Source: Blastocladiella emersonii ATCC 22665
Lineage: Eukaryota > Blastocladiomycota > Blastocladiomycetes > Blastocladiales > Blastocladiaceae
Length of the DNA stretch: 64,000 nucleotides
Direction of reading: 5' to 3'
Assembly (NCBI GenBank): GCA_025594325.1
Contig: JANHCV010000002.1
Coordinates: 2,108,001 to 2,172,000, forward strand
Numbering within the stretch: the first letter of the stretch is position 1; every line of letters begins with the position of its first letter. The position numbers and the translations under genes are program-made. The notes under the pieces are model-generated. The model made no database searches. It saw only the letters and a program-made list of their open reading frames with translations, and was not told the origin of the DNA. Shown here one piece after another: positions 44,987 to 55,384 of the stretch.

Positions 44987-45098
44987 GAGGTGCTCTGTAT
45001 ATCCGTGTGTGTATAGCGTAGACACAAGACTAGTTTGACTCATCTCGGAAAGCTCACCGCTCGGCAGCATTGAGAAGCACGAGCCAGTCGCGCCGCCC

Positions 45099-45368
45099 AT
45101 GGAAGGCGCCCGCGGCGGCCACCCCTTCCCCGGCATAGAGTGGTACTCGTCCGGCTCGCGCGGCTATGCCGGGGACGGCGCCTGGGAGGGCGCCTACAGC
45201 TGTATCGACCCCAACTCGCTCCAGGCCCATTCGATCCAGGCCCAGATCCACGGCTTGGGTTGCCACTACAGTAGCCCCTCCAACGGCTTCGCGCCCGACA
45301 CTGAGCCTCGTCGTCCGCCGTACCCTGGATCCATCTCGGCTCGGGTCCAAGGTTATGGGTATTATTGA
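45099..45368 (+). CDS. Possible small Gly/Tyr/Ser-rich protein
   Basis: An 89-residue ORF with ATG start and codon usage like local genes (most third positions G or C). Composition is Gly, Ser, Tyr and Pro rich with two Cys (SCIDPNS, LGCHYSS) and ends in YGYY. No signal peptide or known motif. It lies just after the prominin-like gene. An overlapping minus-strand ORF is longer but Arg-rich and looks like its shadow. It may be a real short gene or a chance ORF. Confidence 0.4.
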   Translation: MEGARGGHPFPGIEWYSSGSRGYAGDGAWEGAYSCIDPNSLQAHSIQAQIHGLGCHYSSPSNGFAPDTEPRRPPYPGSISARVQGYGYY

Positions 45369-46453
45369 TGAGAGAGCGGTTCGATTGGAAGTCGAGTAAT
45401 CTCTTGTTGTCTCCGCCCTCCTTTGCCGCCTGATTGTTGCGCCTACCCCCCTCAGATCGTATCGTCCTTCTTCTGCCCAAATATCATGTCGTGGTGTTGG
45501 AAACGTTCGCTCACTGACCCGCGCGAGTTGCTCTGGCGGCGGTACCCCTGGCGCTGGCACGTCCATGGCGCGAATGCATGATCGTGCCGCGTCGCTTGCC
45601 TCGGCTGCTCTCGAAGGTGTGATTACCAGCCCTCTCAAGGCAAGCGTCGTTGAGTGACGAGCATGCTTTCATCCGCAAGCTGACGTCGCCGTAGTCAGCA
45701 CAGACAACAGCGTGCGAAAGGCGTCGCAGGCCCGTAAAAGACGACAGGAGGTGGACCGCTTGAGGTGTTTGCTTCCATTGCATCAAGTGAAGTTGAGCAG
45801 CGCCTTCCATGCAAGGGGCAGCGACGCAGCGAAGAGCGGCTCGGAGGAACGTCGCTTGGTCGCTCGAGTCATGACGTTTCAGCCACCACGCGGGCATGAG
45901 CGCCGCGCCGCGCCCAGCCCTCGCGTCATCGCGAACCAATTGCGACGTCGCCAACCGCGATGGGAACATGTAATGTGCTCGGGATGAATAAGAGTGTGAC
46001 TGGGCTGCGAGTCCCGGATCGGGCTCGCCACTGCGGAAGCGTGTCTCGCTGAGCCACGCGCGATCACCGGGACCGCGTTGACACCCGGGACGCCTAAGCT
46101 TCGATACGCGACCGAAATCGACTGCATGTAGCATCTTCAAGGGGTTTACGGCCCGACTGCAGCAACTTAGACCTCCAGTCACAAGTTTGCGTTGCGAGTT
46201 AGGGGAGCGACAGAGTCGGCCGAAGCAATGACCGAGGTGGCGCGGCACGGGACCGCACGACTCTCGAGTTTCCTCAACGCCACATCACGTCGCCTCATGG
46301 TCGGCAGAGTCTTGCCCTCGCTCTCTCTTTCTGACTGCAGCGGCCTTGACGAGCTCGCGGTCGCCTTCCTCCCGCACGCATCGCTATCTGGCACCGCCTT
46401 CACCGCGACACACAGCCCTTGCTGCGATCCGCCGCTTCGACTGCTTCGCCACG
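45369..46453. other. Gene-poor stretch
   Basis: About 1.1 kb of lower GC. A 245-codon minus-strand frame (45511-46248) contains protein-like pieces but no credible start or family and may be a relic. The last 150 bases are the pyrimidine-rich leader of the next gene. A loose motif copy (GGTGGCGCGGCACGG) lies near 46237. Confidence 0.4.
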
Positions 46454-49400
46454 ATGGCGCCCTCACCCGCCGCTCTCAACCGATCGCCGCAACTCGAGCG
46501 CGACCCGCTGCTGCGCGACGGCCACGCCGCCGACCCACGCGGCGCGGTCAAGCCGACCACGGTACGCGCGCAGATTCGCCATGTGCGCCGACCCGCCTCG
46601 CTCACGTCAGCCGACGCACAGACGACGACGACGACGACGAGCAAGCTACGGCTCCTCGCCTTCTTCACGCTTCCGCTCGTGGCGTGCACGATCCTCTTTC
46701 TGTCGTTTTACGGGACCGAGTACACACGCTGGGTACGTGGATGGATCGAGCCCCGCGCGCGAAGCAAGCCCATACGCGTGATGCTATGCCTCGCGAGCAC
46801 CCGTTCACACGAGGGCGGTGGCTGACGAAGCGTCGCGCTGTCCATGACGCGTTTTGCCGTGTAGCCGACCGTCCTGTCGCGCGAGTGCAGCGACCACGGC
46901 CTGCTCGTCGACAACGTGTGCAACTGCGACGTCGGGTTCGCTGGCCCGCGCTGCGCCAAGTCCGTCGACATTGACGGCCGCTTTGAGATCGGGCGCAAGC
47001 CGACCGATGCGGGTACGCAGTTTCGCGCGAGACCTTGAACCTCGTACAGAATCTGACGCCTCACCGAACGCGCCGCGTAGCGACCAAGGTGGCCATGTTC
47101 ATCGACGCGTACACGGCGTCGGGCGCCATCGACCTCGAGTTCGGCGCCGGTCTCGCGCGCGAGATCGCGTTCCAGGGCGCCGCCGTGACCGTGTTCTCGT
47201 CGTCGGCGCGCGCCGCGGACCTGCTCAAGGGCGCGCCCAACGTGCGCGTCTCGGCGCCGCCCGCGCGGCACTCGGCCACGGCCGCCGGCGCGCTCCTCGA
47301 CGCGAGCCGCGCGACCGCCGAGCACCTCGCCGACGCCGACTTTGACGTGGTCTACTTTGACGCCAACTCGAACGCCGGGTACAACTACCTAGCCAACAAG
47401 CACCTCGGCACGCGCTGCGACAAGGCGCGCGTCGTGGTCGGCGTCTCGTCGGCGTCGCCCCTCGACACCCCCAACAAGAAGGCGGCCGCCAACGTCAAGC
47501 CCGACACGGCGCTCGCCCAGGACTACCTCCGCCGCGCCACGCTCGGGCTCGCCGACGAGCTCGTCTTCTCGGCCGACCACCTGCGCCGCGCCGAGGCCAA
47601 GCGCATCAAGCCCTCGGCCAAGGCTCGCACCATCCCCGTGGTCGTGTCCGGCATCCACCGCACCCTGCGCCACCCGTTCTCGCGCGCGTCCGAGGACGGC
47701 GAGCGTATCGCGCGCCTGCCGCAGGAGCTCGTGTACGTCGGCGACCTCGCCGCCGGGAACCGCCTCGCCGCCTTCTGCGACGCGCTCGATAACCTGCACC
47801 AGATGACGGTCGAGGACGTGCTCAACAAGAAGCCCGTCGCCGAGAAGCTCCGCATCACGTTCATGGGCCCCGTCGCGTCGGCCAAGGACGGCGACGAGGC
47901 CGCGTCGTCGGCCATGGACTACCTCGCCCAGCGCGGCGCCAAGTGGACCCACTTTGCCCTCGACGTGCGCGCGTCGCCCCTCAACGCCAAGCAGGTCGTC
48001 AGCTACCTCACGATGCCCGAGACCGGCCGTGTTGCCGTGGTCGCGTCCCCCGACACGTCGGCGGCGCTCGTCAACGAGATCGCCATGTCCGGCACCCCGC
48101 TCATCGTGTCGTCCGAGTCGGCGGCCGCGGCGCACCTCAACATCGAGGACGCGCACGACGACGACCTCGTGACTTTCGCCGCCAAGGACCAGTACGAGCT
48201 CTCGTTCGCGCTCATGGCGGCTACCCGCCAGGGCGCGCGCGCGCCCGTCCGCCTCGCCTCTGCCCTCGCCAAGCGCCACGCCGACAACGCCGGGTTCGTC
48301 GCCGACATTGACAAGTTCCAGCCCACGTGCGGCCGCGCCGTGCCCGACGCCAAGCTCTCGCTCGTCATCGTGCACGACCTCGCCCGCCACTCGGTCGAGG
48401 ACCTCATGCCCCTCGTCGAAGCCGTCGAGGCCGAGCCCGCCACGGGCCGCGAGTTCGAGGTGCTCATTGTCGCGGCGCTCGCCGAGAACAAGGCCATCAA
48501 CGATGTCGCCACCGAGACGCTCCGCGCCATCGACGCGCGCTGGGCCAACCGCGGCTGGGGTGTCGTCACGATCCCATTCACCAAGGGCGCCGACGCCAAG
48601 GCAGTCCGCAGCAAGTTCGCACGCGAGGCCGCGGACCTCGTCACGGGCGACCTCGTCATGACGATCCCGTCGACGACGCGCCCCAAGAAGTTCATGCCCA
48701 AACTCCTCGCCCGCGCTGCCGCCATCAAACCCAACGCCGAGGTGATTGTTGCGGCCGCCATCGAGGTCGCCAACGGCGCCCACCGCCGTGTGCTCCAGCC
48801 CGTCGACTCGGTCGCGCTCCCGCTCATGGCCGCCGACGGCGCGTCGCAGTTTGGCGGCGTGGTCGCGATCCGCAAGTCGGCGCTCGAGGCGATCCAGAAC
48901 ACGGACGACTCGCTCGCTGCAATCGTCGAAGCCCAGCTCGCCGGCCTCCGCATCACCACGATCCCCGAGCCACTCGCCGTGATCGCGGTGCCCGTCGCCG
49001 GCTCGATTGCCGAAGCGGACGAGGCCGCGCGCAACCGCGTCCTCGAGATGGTGGCGGGTCGCTGGGACGCGCTGCCGCGCGCCGAGTACTCGGCCGTCAT
49101 GCAGGTCCTGTACCGCCGCGCCGTCGACGACGCGGGCATCGAAGCGCCGGTCAGGGACGATATGGCCGTCCCCGCGCCGGCGGTCGCTCCGACGACTACC
49201 AGCGACGCCGCCGAGATTGCTGTCGTCAGCACCGCGACGACGGCCATGACGCTCACGGTCGGCCAGCCGTTCGTGGCTCCGACACCCACACCTCGCTCAA
49301 CCACGCCCGTCCCGCCCACCGTCTTCATCTCGGGTCCGCTCCGCATCTCCAACTGCGACACGGACCCCATCGTCTTCGACTTCTCGGCGACGCTCGGCAA

Positions 49401-52167
49401 CGACGTGACATACTTCTTCGAGTATCTCGGAGGCGACGCCACCGTGCTCGCCGAGTTTACCGCCACCATCTCCGCGAGCGGCTCGACCAACACCACGTTC
49501 ACGGCGCCGGCATCGTGGGTCAAGACGACCGCGCCGTTCGCGGTGCGCATCACCGCCGTCGATGGGTTCCAGACGTACCAACGCCAGTACGCGTCGATCT
49601 TCGTCAAGACGGTCGTCCGCGACCCAGGTGTCGTGCCGATCGTCACGCCGACCAACCCGCGCAACGAGATCTACCCGTCAGACGGCGTCGACGCGCAGGT
49701 CAACGTGCGGTTCCCCGTCTGCGCGGGTGTCGACCTCGCCACGGCCAACCTCACGTACAACTGGGCCGTCTACTCGCCGAGCGAACGATCCATGTCGTGG
49801 ACCGATTTCTGGCTCAAGGACACGCGCCCGTACAATGAGTCGCGCCTCTTGCTGCTGACCAAGTACTTCAGCCCCAACGCCCGCTACACGCTCATCTCGT
49901 CCGTCGCGTATAATGGCGCAGTGGGGCAGGGCTTCATCTCGTTCGACGTGTACCCGCCCGAGCTCACGGCGTCGCTCGAGGGCGGCACGTACCAGCAGAT
50001 CTCGGCCGGCCGCGACACGGTCATGACAGTGAACATCCGCGAGCCGCTCGGTTTCACGCAGTACTACCGCATCACCTTCTTCGAGTGCGATATCGACATG
50101 GTCCGGTGCATCGTGGTGGCCGCGGCCGACGAGTACACGCTGGCGCGCAACTACACGCTCGGGTACCTCGACTTCCCCGTCGGCACCCAGGGCAAGTTCG
50201 GCGTCTTCGTCCAGGACAAGAACACGCCGTCGCGCATGGCGCTCGAGATCACGCACATCGAGCGCGTCAACGGCGTCGTCCCCAAGATCAAGTTTGGCCG
50301 CGACCCGCCGTACATGTCGCTCTCCAACACGCAGCCGCTGCGCGTGTGGGCCACGGCTCTCAACGGTACCACGGGCAGCGAGCTCCCAGGGGCGACGTAC
50401 AGCTGGTCTGTGTCGCCGCGCTCGGCGACTCGCGGCATCACGCTCGCCAACACGGCCTCGAGCCAACTTGTGTTCGGCGCGAGCACGCTGCCCGCCGGCG
50501 CCGACGTCACGCTGCGGTGCACGGTCACGGTCGGCGCGACCACGACGTTTGGCGACGTGCAGTTCAAAACCACCACGATCCCGGTCCCCGGCACGCTCAA
50601 GGTGACAAACACCGCGACGGGCGCCACCGACGGTACAGGCCAGGCGTTCCTGCACCCGTTCCAGCTCTTGACGACGGCATGGTCGGGCGGGGTTCCACCC
50701 TACAAGTACGCGTTCGGGTACACGACGCGCAACGCGGGCGACGGAACCGAGGACGACTACTACCTGGCGTACCTCGACACATCGGCGCGCCTCGGCAACG
50801 TGCTGCTCCCCGTGAACGCGGTCAAGGTGTTCGTCGTGGCCACGGACGAGGCCGGGACCGAGGTCCGCGTCAACCGCAACGTCACGCTGACGGCACCGAC
50901 GCTGTCCGCCGCCGACATCATCGCGCAGGCGGCGGCGCTCGCGACCAAGATCCAGCCGATCCTCACGTCGAGCGCCAACACGGCCATGCAGCTCATCTCG
51001 TCGCTCTTCGACCTTGTGAGCCCGAGCCGCATCCCGGCCTCCGCCACGGCACAGCAGCGCACCACGATCCTCGGGTACCAGACGTCGGCGCAGAACTGGC
51101 TCGCGACCATCATGACGACGAACGCGCGCGCGCTTGACGCCGCGTTCGCCGCGCGGTCCGCGTCCATGCTCTCGGCCGTCGACTTTACCTCGGCGTCGCC
51201 CGATGCGCTCGCGCAGGCCGCGTCGCTCGTCGACTCGATCGTCACGGCCGCCCGCGTCGGGCGCGGCGGCGTGACCGTGTCGGCGGACCCCAAGGTCGTC
51301 GGCCGCACCGCCGACGTGCTCGACGCGCTGCTCAACACGACCAACTCGGGCTTGTCGTCGCTTCTTCTCGACCGGCGTGACGCACCGGCGCCGCTCTCGT
51401 CGCTAGCGCGCCGCGCCGTGGTGACCGAGGCGACGCTGCGGTCGTCGGTGACCAAGCTCATGCAGTCGACGGTTGCGGGCGACGGGTGCAGCGTGTCGGG
51501 CCCGATCCAGGCCGTCAACTCGCGCTCGGGCAACTTCAAGGCGTCGGCACGCCGGATCGCGGCTTCGGGGAATAGCTCGGGCGACGGTGAGCGCACCGCG
51601 GGCGATTATTCGTTCACGCTGCCGCAGACGATCCGCGCAGGCTGCTTCGACACGGTGGCGGTGCAGTGGAAGCAGGCGTACGGGTCGGGCGTGGCCAGCA
51701 ACAAGATCGTGTCGCCGGTCCTCTCGGTCGACGCGTACGACCAGACCGGCGCTTCAGTCAGCACCGCGCTGCGCTCTGATTCGGGTCCGTCGGCGCGCAT
51801 CCCGTATGTGTACGCCAAGGTCCCCGCGAGCTCGGGGCTGCAGTGCGTCGAGTGGAACGGGTCGGCGTGGGTGTCGGACAGCTGCACGACCACCGTCTCG
51901 GCTTCGACGGGCGTGACGTGCTCGTGTCCGCCGTTTGGCAACTTTGCGGTTCAGTCTACGGCCGGGGCAGCGACCTCGTCGACCAGTTCGTCGTCAGGAA
52001 CCGCGGCGGCGACGACGGCTGAAGCCGCGACCGCTACGGCCACCGTGACGGGCAGTCCGGGTGCAGGCGATAGCACCGGCGCTATCGTGGGCGCCGCCGT
52101 TGGCGGTGTGGCCTGCGTTGGTGCGCTTGTGGGCGTGGCCATCCTCTGGCGCCGCCGCCGCGGCTAG
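46454..52167 (+). CDS. Giant membrane protein: GT-like domains, REJ-like, GPS-like motif, TM
   Basis: 1837 residues in three exons: 46454-46732, 46865-47012 and 47081-52167. Layout: short cytosolic tail; TM near residues 64-90 (LRLLAFFTLPLVACTILFLS); EGF-like Cys motif (CNCDVGFAGPRC) near 100-120; GT-B/GT4-like region about 143-560 (LADELVFSADHLRRAE, ELVYVGDLAAGNRLAAF, NEIAMSGTPLIVSSES); GT2-like region about 567-790 (KLSLVIVHDL, EVLIVAALAENK). A beta-rich region about 880-1415 resembles REJ/PKD modules (LTYNWAVYSPS, PPELTASLEGGTY). A helical segment precedes a GPS-like motif near 1730-1770 (CVEWNGSAWVSDSC, then VTCSCPPFGNFAVQ). Ser/Thr linker, second TM (AIVGAAVGGVACVGALVGVA) and a basic stop WRRRRG end it. 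The GT2-like part lacks a DxD where expected. The two TMs put the whole middle outside the cell or in the lumen. Domain calls are by eye; the combination is unfamiliar to me. Confidence 0.8.
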
Positions 52168-52629
52168 ATGGGTGCGTGGCGGCGCCGTGCTCTACCTGAA
52201 CCGCTATTGTATCACATGTGTATCCGTTGATCTCATCCCACAAATATCTCATATTCTATACCCCTATCTCTGTTCTCTGTCCAAGGTCGTCCTGCCCGCT
52301 CGGACTGTTCACACCGCTAACGACTGACGCTTTCTGCTGATTCGGTTACAATTGCATAAGGGGTCCTTCGTGAAGCGCTATCCCAGACGGTGAGCGAGAA
52401 AATTTCTTCGTGCACGGGCTGCTGCTTCTGACTTTCGAGGATAAAAGACGTGAGTGGCGCAACGCGCCCTTCGAACGCAAGAGCGCGATGGGGACAGAGT
52501 TTATCACAGCAAAAACGGGACTAGCAGGTTTGTGTACGAAAATACAGCATTTAGGAGGTATATGAGTGCAAACAGCAACGATGGCGCCCGCGAGTATGAA
52601 AAAGCTAACCACTCGGGCTTAATCAAGTC
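52168..52629. other. Intergenic region
   Basis: About 460 bases of lower GC after the giant gene, with AT-rich probable 3' UTR and polyadenylation context near 52200-52280 and a motif copy at 52452-52466. Confidence 0.45.
52452..52466 (+). promoter_or_regulatory. Dispersed motif GAGTGGCGCAACGCG
   Basis: Perfect core copy of the intergenic motif in a gene-poor stretch. Confidence 0.5.
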
Positions 52630-52903
52630 TTACAGTTCAAGGTCCACCTGCTCGGCTGCTTTCGGTGCGACCCGCTCAAGCTCAAGAACAGCTTGATCCG
52701 CATTGTCCTCCGAGCACAATTGTCGCACAAGCTGCGCGAGCACTTCGGGTGGCGCGAGTCCATCTAAGGCGCCGTCCAGAATCAGCTCAAGAACGGTCAT
52801 TGGAAAGAACCCCGCGTTGATTGCGTCCTGAAGCGTGTCAAACGCCTGCTGCGGATCCGCTGCGAACAAGATACACGCAACGAGCTGAGCCGAATCGAAC
52901 CAG
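52630..52903 (-). pseudogene. Orphan C-terminal exon or gene relic
   Basis: From an acceptor-like TGCAG, the minus strand reads 90 residues in frame to a stop. It begins WFDSAQLVACILFAADPQQA and includes LELILDGALDGLAPPEVLAQ. It is well-formed helical sequence resembling the F-box-like proteins nearby. No start or consistent upstream exon was found. Upstream, DLLQFVRTTRLDLLLVSRR appears in another frame before a stop. It is therefore probably the remnant of a decayed gene. Confidence 0.4.
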
Positions 52904-53147
52904 CTGCAGTTTTACTTCCACGACGTGGGTGCCGCGTCACCAAGCGGTTGGAGCCCTGAAACAACGCCGCGAAACGAGCAGGAGATCTAACCGAGTCGTG
53001 CGGACAAATTGCAGCAAGTCACTCTAGTTCATAGGATGCATATTAAGTCGATGCGTTGGTAGCTGGCAAGCAGCGCGAGTGGGCCGCGGGGCCGACTCCC
53101 TTGATGACCGCAAACCTATGGACAGGCGCCACGCCGACGCGTCAGCT

Positions 53148-53164
53148 GAGTGGCGCAACGCGTG
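53148..53164 (+). promoter_or_regulatory. Dispersed motif GAGTGGCGCAACGCGTG
   Basis: Perfect core copy; GACGCGTCAGCT stands a few bases upstream, an inverted half-copy. Confidence 0.5.
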
Positions 53165-53353
53165 TTCGCGATTTCAGGGCTGACGCCGCTGTTCCTAAGG
53201 TTGCGCTCCTTGACATTGCAGGCGAGCAGGGCCGCTGTCTCGCTCAATGAGGCTTATCTCGCAGCCTATTCATTTCCGGCAAGTCTTTGACACAAAATCT
53301 CGAGCGGAAGAGTGAATCTCATGGATATCGTCGGCAAAGGAAGCCCAATCGTG

Positions 53354-53368
53354 GAGTGGCGCAACGTC
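53354..53368 (+). promoter_or_regulatory. Dispersed motif GAGTGGCGCAACGTC
   Basis: Copy missing one CG of the core, about 200 bases after the preceding copy. Confidence 0.5.
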
Positions 53369-53547
53369 TCTCACCCAGTCCAGTTTCAATCCGGAGTGCT
53401 AGCACCCCTACTTCAGCAGTTTCGTTTCGCGGTTGCGCCCACTATTTCAGCACTCTTGGCTGTATCACGTTTAACGCGTTATATGTATTCGCGCAATTTC
53501 TTGCACGAGTTCAGAAAACGATCGTGATGGTGACACAGCCAGTCGTG

Positions 53548-54816
53548 TCACGCGCTCGCCGCCCGCGCCCCCGCCGTCACTGCGGCTTCGACCGACGGTC
53601 CATCGCCCGTGATCCCGGTCACAATATCGGCCTTGCACATCGGGCACAGCTTGGAAACTGCGAGCCACTCGCGGAGACACGCGTTGTGGTAAACGTGCTT
53701 GCAGGGCAGAAGGACCAGGTCGTCGCCCGGCTGGTACTCGTCAATGCAAATGGCGCAGGTTGCGTCCTCAGGCGCGATGGCGAGCTCAACGTGTTCGTTG
53801 GGCCCCGAGCGCGTGTCGTTGGCGGTCCCCGAAACGAACTTGCGCGCGATCAGCTTGTTGAGGAGGTCGGCTGTAAACTTGACGGTGTCAACCGCATTGG
53901 CCTGGGGCCGGGCGCGACGGGTGCGGCTTCCCATGCGCAGGCTGATGATGATGACAGCAGGCAGGAACACAAAAACGATCACGAGGCGAGCGAGCGGCAG
54001 CGCCATCGCGACGCTGTACAAGATGACCCAGCCGAGCGTCAACTGGCGCAAAGCAGGTGCGCCTAGGCAGTGGTCCGCGCTGCGCAGTGCAACGATGGCA
54101 AGGATCACAACGACTATTTCAGTGCTCCCGCAAAGGTAGTTGATGCTACAGTGAACCGGGCGTGAGCATTGCGCGGGCAGCGGGTAAATAGCCAAGGAAA
54201 CGCACGTGTTCCACGCCTTGAGCCACAGAGTAGCTTCATCCAACTCATCGCGATTCTTGCGGAGAATGATCAAGATGGACAGTGGGGACAGGGCAAGTAC
54301 AATGGCGCCCTTGACAAGCATGGCGATGTTGAGGTTCATGTAGTTCTGGCAGTTGCCCATCTTCCACTCGACATCGAAAGCGTTATGCGCTTGCTTTGAC
54401 CCAACAATCACGGCAACGAGCGGTAGCGCCACGAACAACACCCACGAGAGAGATTTGAAGATGACGAGGGCCTTGGTTGTCCTCTCGGACGCGATCCACA
54501 AGTCGGAAATGCGCTCGTGCCCGCGGCGAGTGCCTTCGCTACCGCCATCATGCACGGCCGTGGACGCCAACTGCACCGACACGGTAGATTCAAACGAGTC
54601 GTCGCTTGAGGAGACGCCGTGCGAGCCGTTCAACGCGCCTCGTATGAGCGATGCATGGCGCGAGCCTGTCGCGAGGGGCGTGAACGACGATCGCCAGCTG
54701 CTGGTGCCCGGGTCAAGCTCCGCGGCATTCGATCTGGCGGCCACAGCCAGGTGTGGGGTAGCACGACCAACGGTTGCATCGGAGTTCATTGCAGCAAGTT
54801 CCCTGGACACTGACAT
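53548..54816 (-). CDS. Multi-pass membrane RING-H2 E3 ubiquitin ligase
   Basis: 402 residues in two exons: 54816-54206 and 54145-53548. The 60-base intron is in frame and stop-free; removing it joins AWNT to INYLCG. The N-terminal 130 residues are soluble and Ser-rich. At least four TM helices follow (SWVLFVALPLVAVIVG, IAMLVKGAIVLALSPLSILI, STEIVVVILAIVAL, LPLARLVIVFVFLPAVIIIS). The C-terminal RING-H2 finger is complete: CAICIDEYQPGDDLVLLPC, then KHVYHNACLREWL and CPMCKADI. RING-H2 fingers recruit a ubiquitin-loaded E2. Membrane location suggests ubiquitination of membrane or ER/endosomal clients. A decayed tandem copy lies upstream at 55385-56502. Confidence 0.88.
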   Translation of the reverse strand: MSVSRELAAMNSDATVGRATPHLAVAARSNAAELDPGTSSWRSSFTPLATGSRHASLIRGALNGSHGVSSSDDSFESTVSVQLASTAVHDGGSEGTRRGHERISDLWIASERTTKALVIFKSLSWVLFVALPLVAVIVGSKQAHNAFDVEWKMGNCQNYMNLNIAMLVKGAIVLALSPLSILIILRKNRDELDEATLWLKAWNTCVSLAIYPLPAQCSRPVHCSINYLCGSTEIVVVILAIVALRSADHCLGAPALRQLTLGWVILYSVAMALPLARLVIVFVFLPAVIIISLRMGSRTRRARPQANAVDTVKFTADLLNKLIARKFVSGTANDTRSGPNEHVELAIAPEDATCAICIDEYQPGDDLVLLPCKHVYHNACLREWLAVSKLCPMCKADIVTGITGDGPSVEAAVTAGARAASA

Positions 54817-55384
54817 ATTTACGATTCATTCCTTCTCCGAGGTCAAAAAGGGACGGCGGATCGACACGACAACAAGTCGCGAGGTCGCCCGCGACGCGGT
54901 GCGACGAGCTCCCTGATCAAGGTTCGAAAACACGTCAGCCGCCGTTCAAGGTGCGGGCCAGTTCTCACAGCTGCGGGCCACAGTCGAGTCATACTTTTGG
55001 GCACCGTAACACGTTGCGAAACTAGCGCCTCCTTCGCTCAAGGCTCGCAGCGCACTCTCCGTGACAGGCAAGCCCAAAGATCCTTTGGCCGTCGCGAGGG
55101 TTAATGTAGGTAGCTGATCCTGGCCAACGTTGTTCCGCGCAGCAAACAAGATGGCGGGGATGATCGTAACAGCGTGAGGAACCTCGAGTGGGCGAGAAGA
55201 ACGGGGAAAGTGTGGCGGCGCCACATCTCGGGAGTGGCGCGTCGCGTCCACCGACTTGGATCGCCCCTGCTTCGGCTTTCTCGCCTCCGTTGCAAGACTT
55301 TCCTCGGAGGCTAGTGTGATCTCAGAAATATTATTTTTGCACGCGTTGATACATGAGCGAAGTCAACTGATCAAGCTGGTATAT
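54817..55384. promoter_or_regulatory. Promoter region of the RING-H2 gene
   Basis: 570 bases between the intact RING gene and its decayed copy. It contains the motif copy at 55232-55248. No TATA box recognised. Confidence 0.4.
55232..55248 (+). promoter_or_regulatory. Dispersed motif GAGTGGCGCGTCGCGTC
   Basis: Variant with GT in place of AA at the centre, about 415 bases upstream of the RING-H2 start. Confidence 0.5.

Larger units (their letters stand above)
52904..53547. other. Gene-poor stretch with two motif copies
   Basis: Low coding potential on both strands apart from the short fragment noted next door. It contains motif copies at 53148 and 53354. Confidence 0.4.

Noticed and set aside
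45511-46248. 245-codon minus-strand ORF
   Set aside because: Some pieces look protein-like (CADYGDVSLRMKACSSLND), but the frame lacks a credible ATG, domain or splice context. I keep it only as a possible relic.
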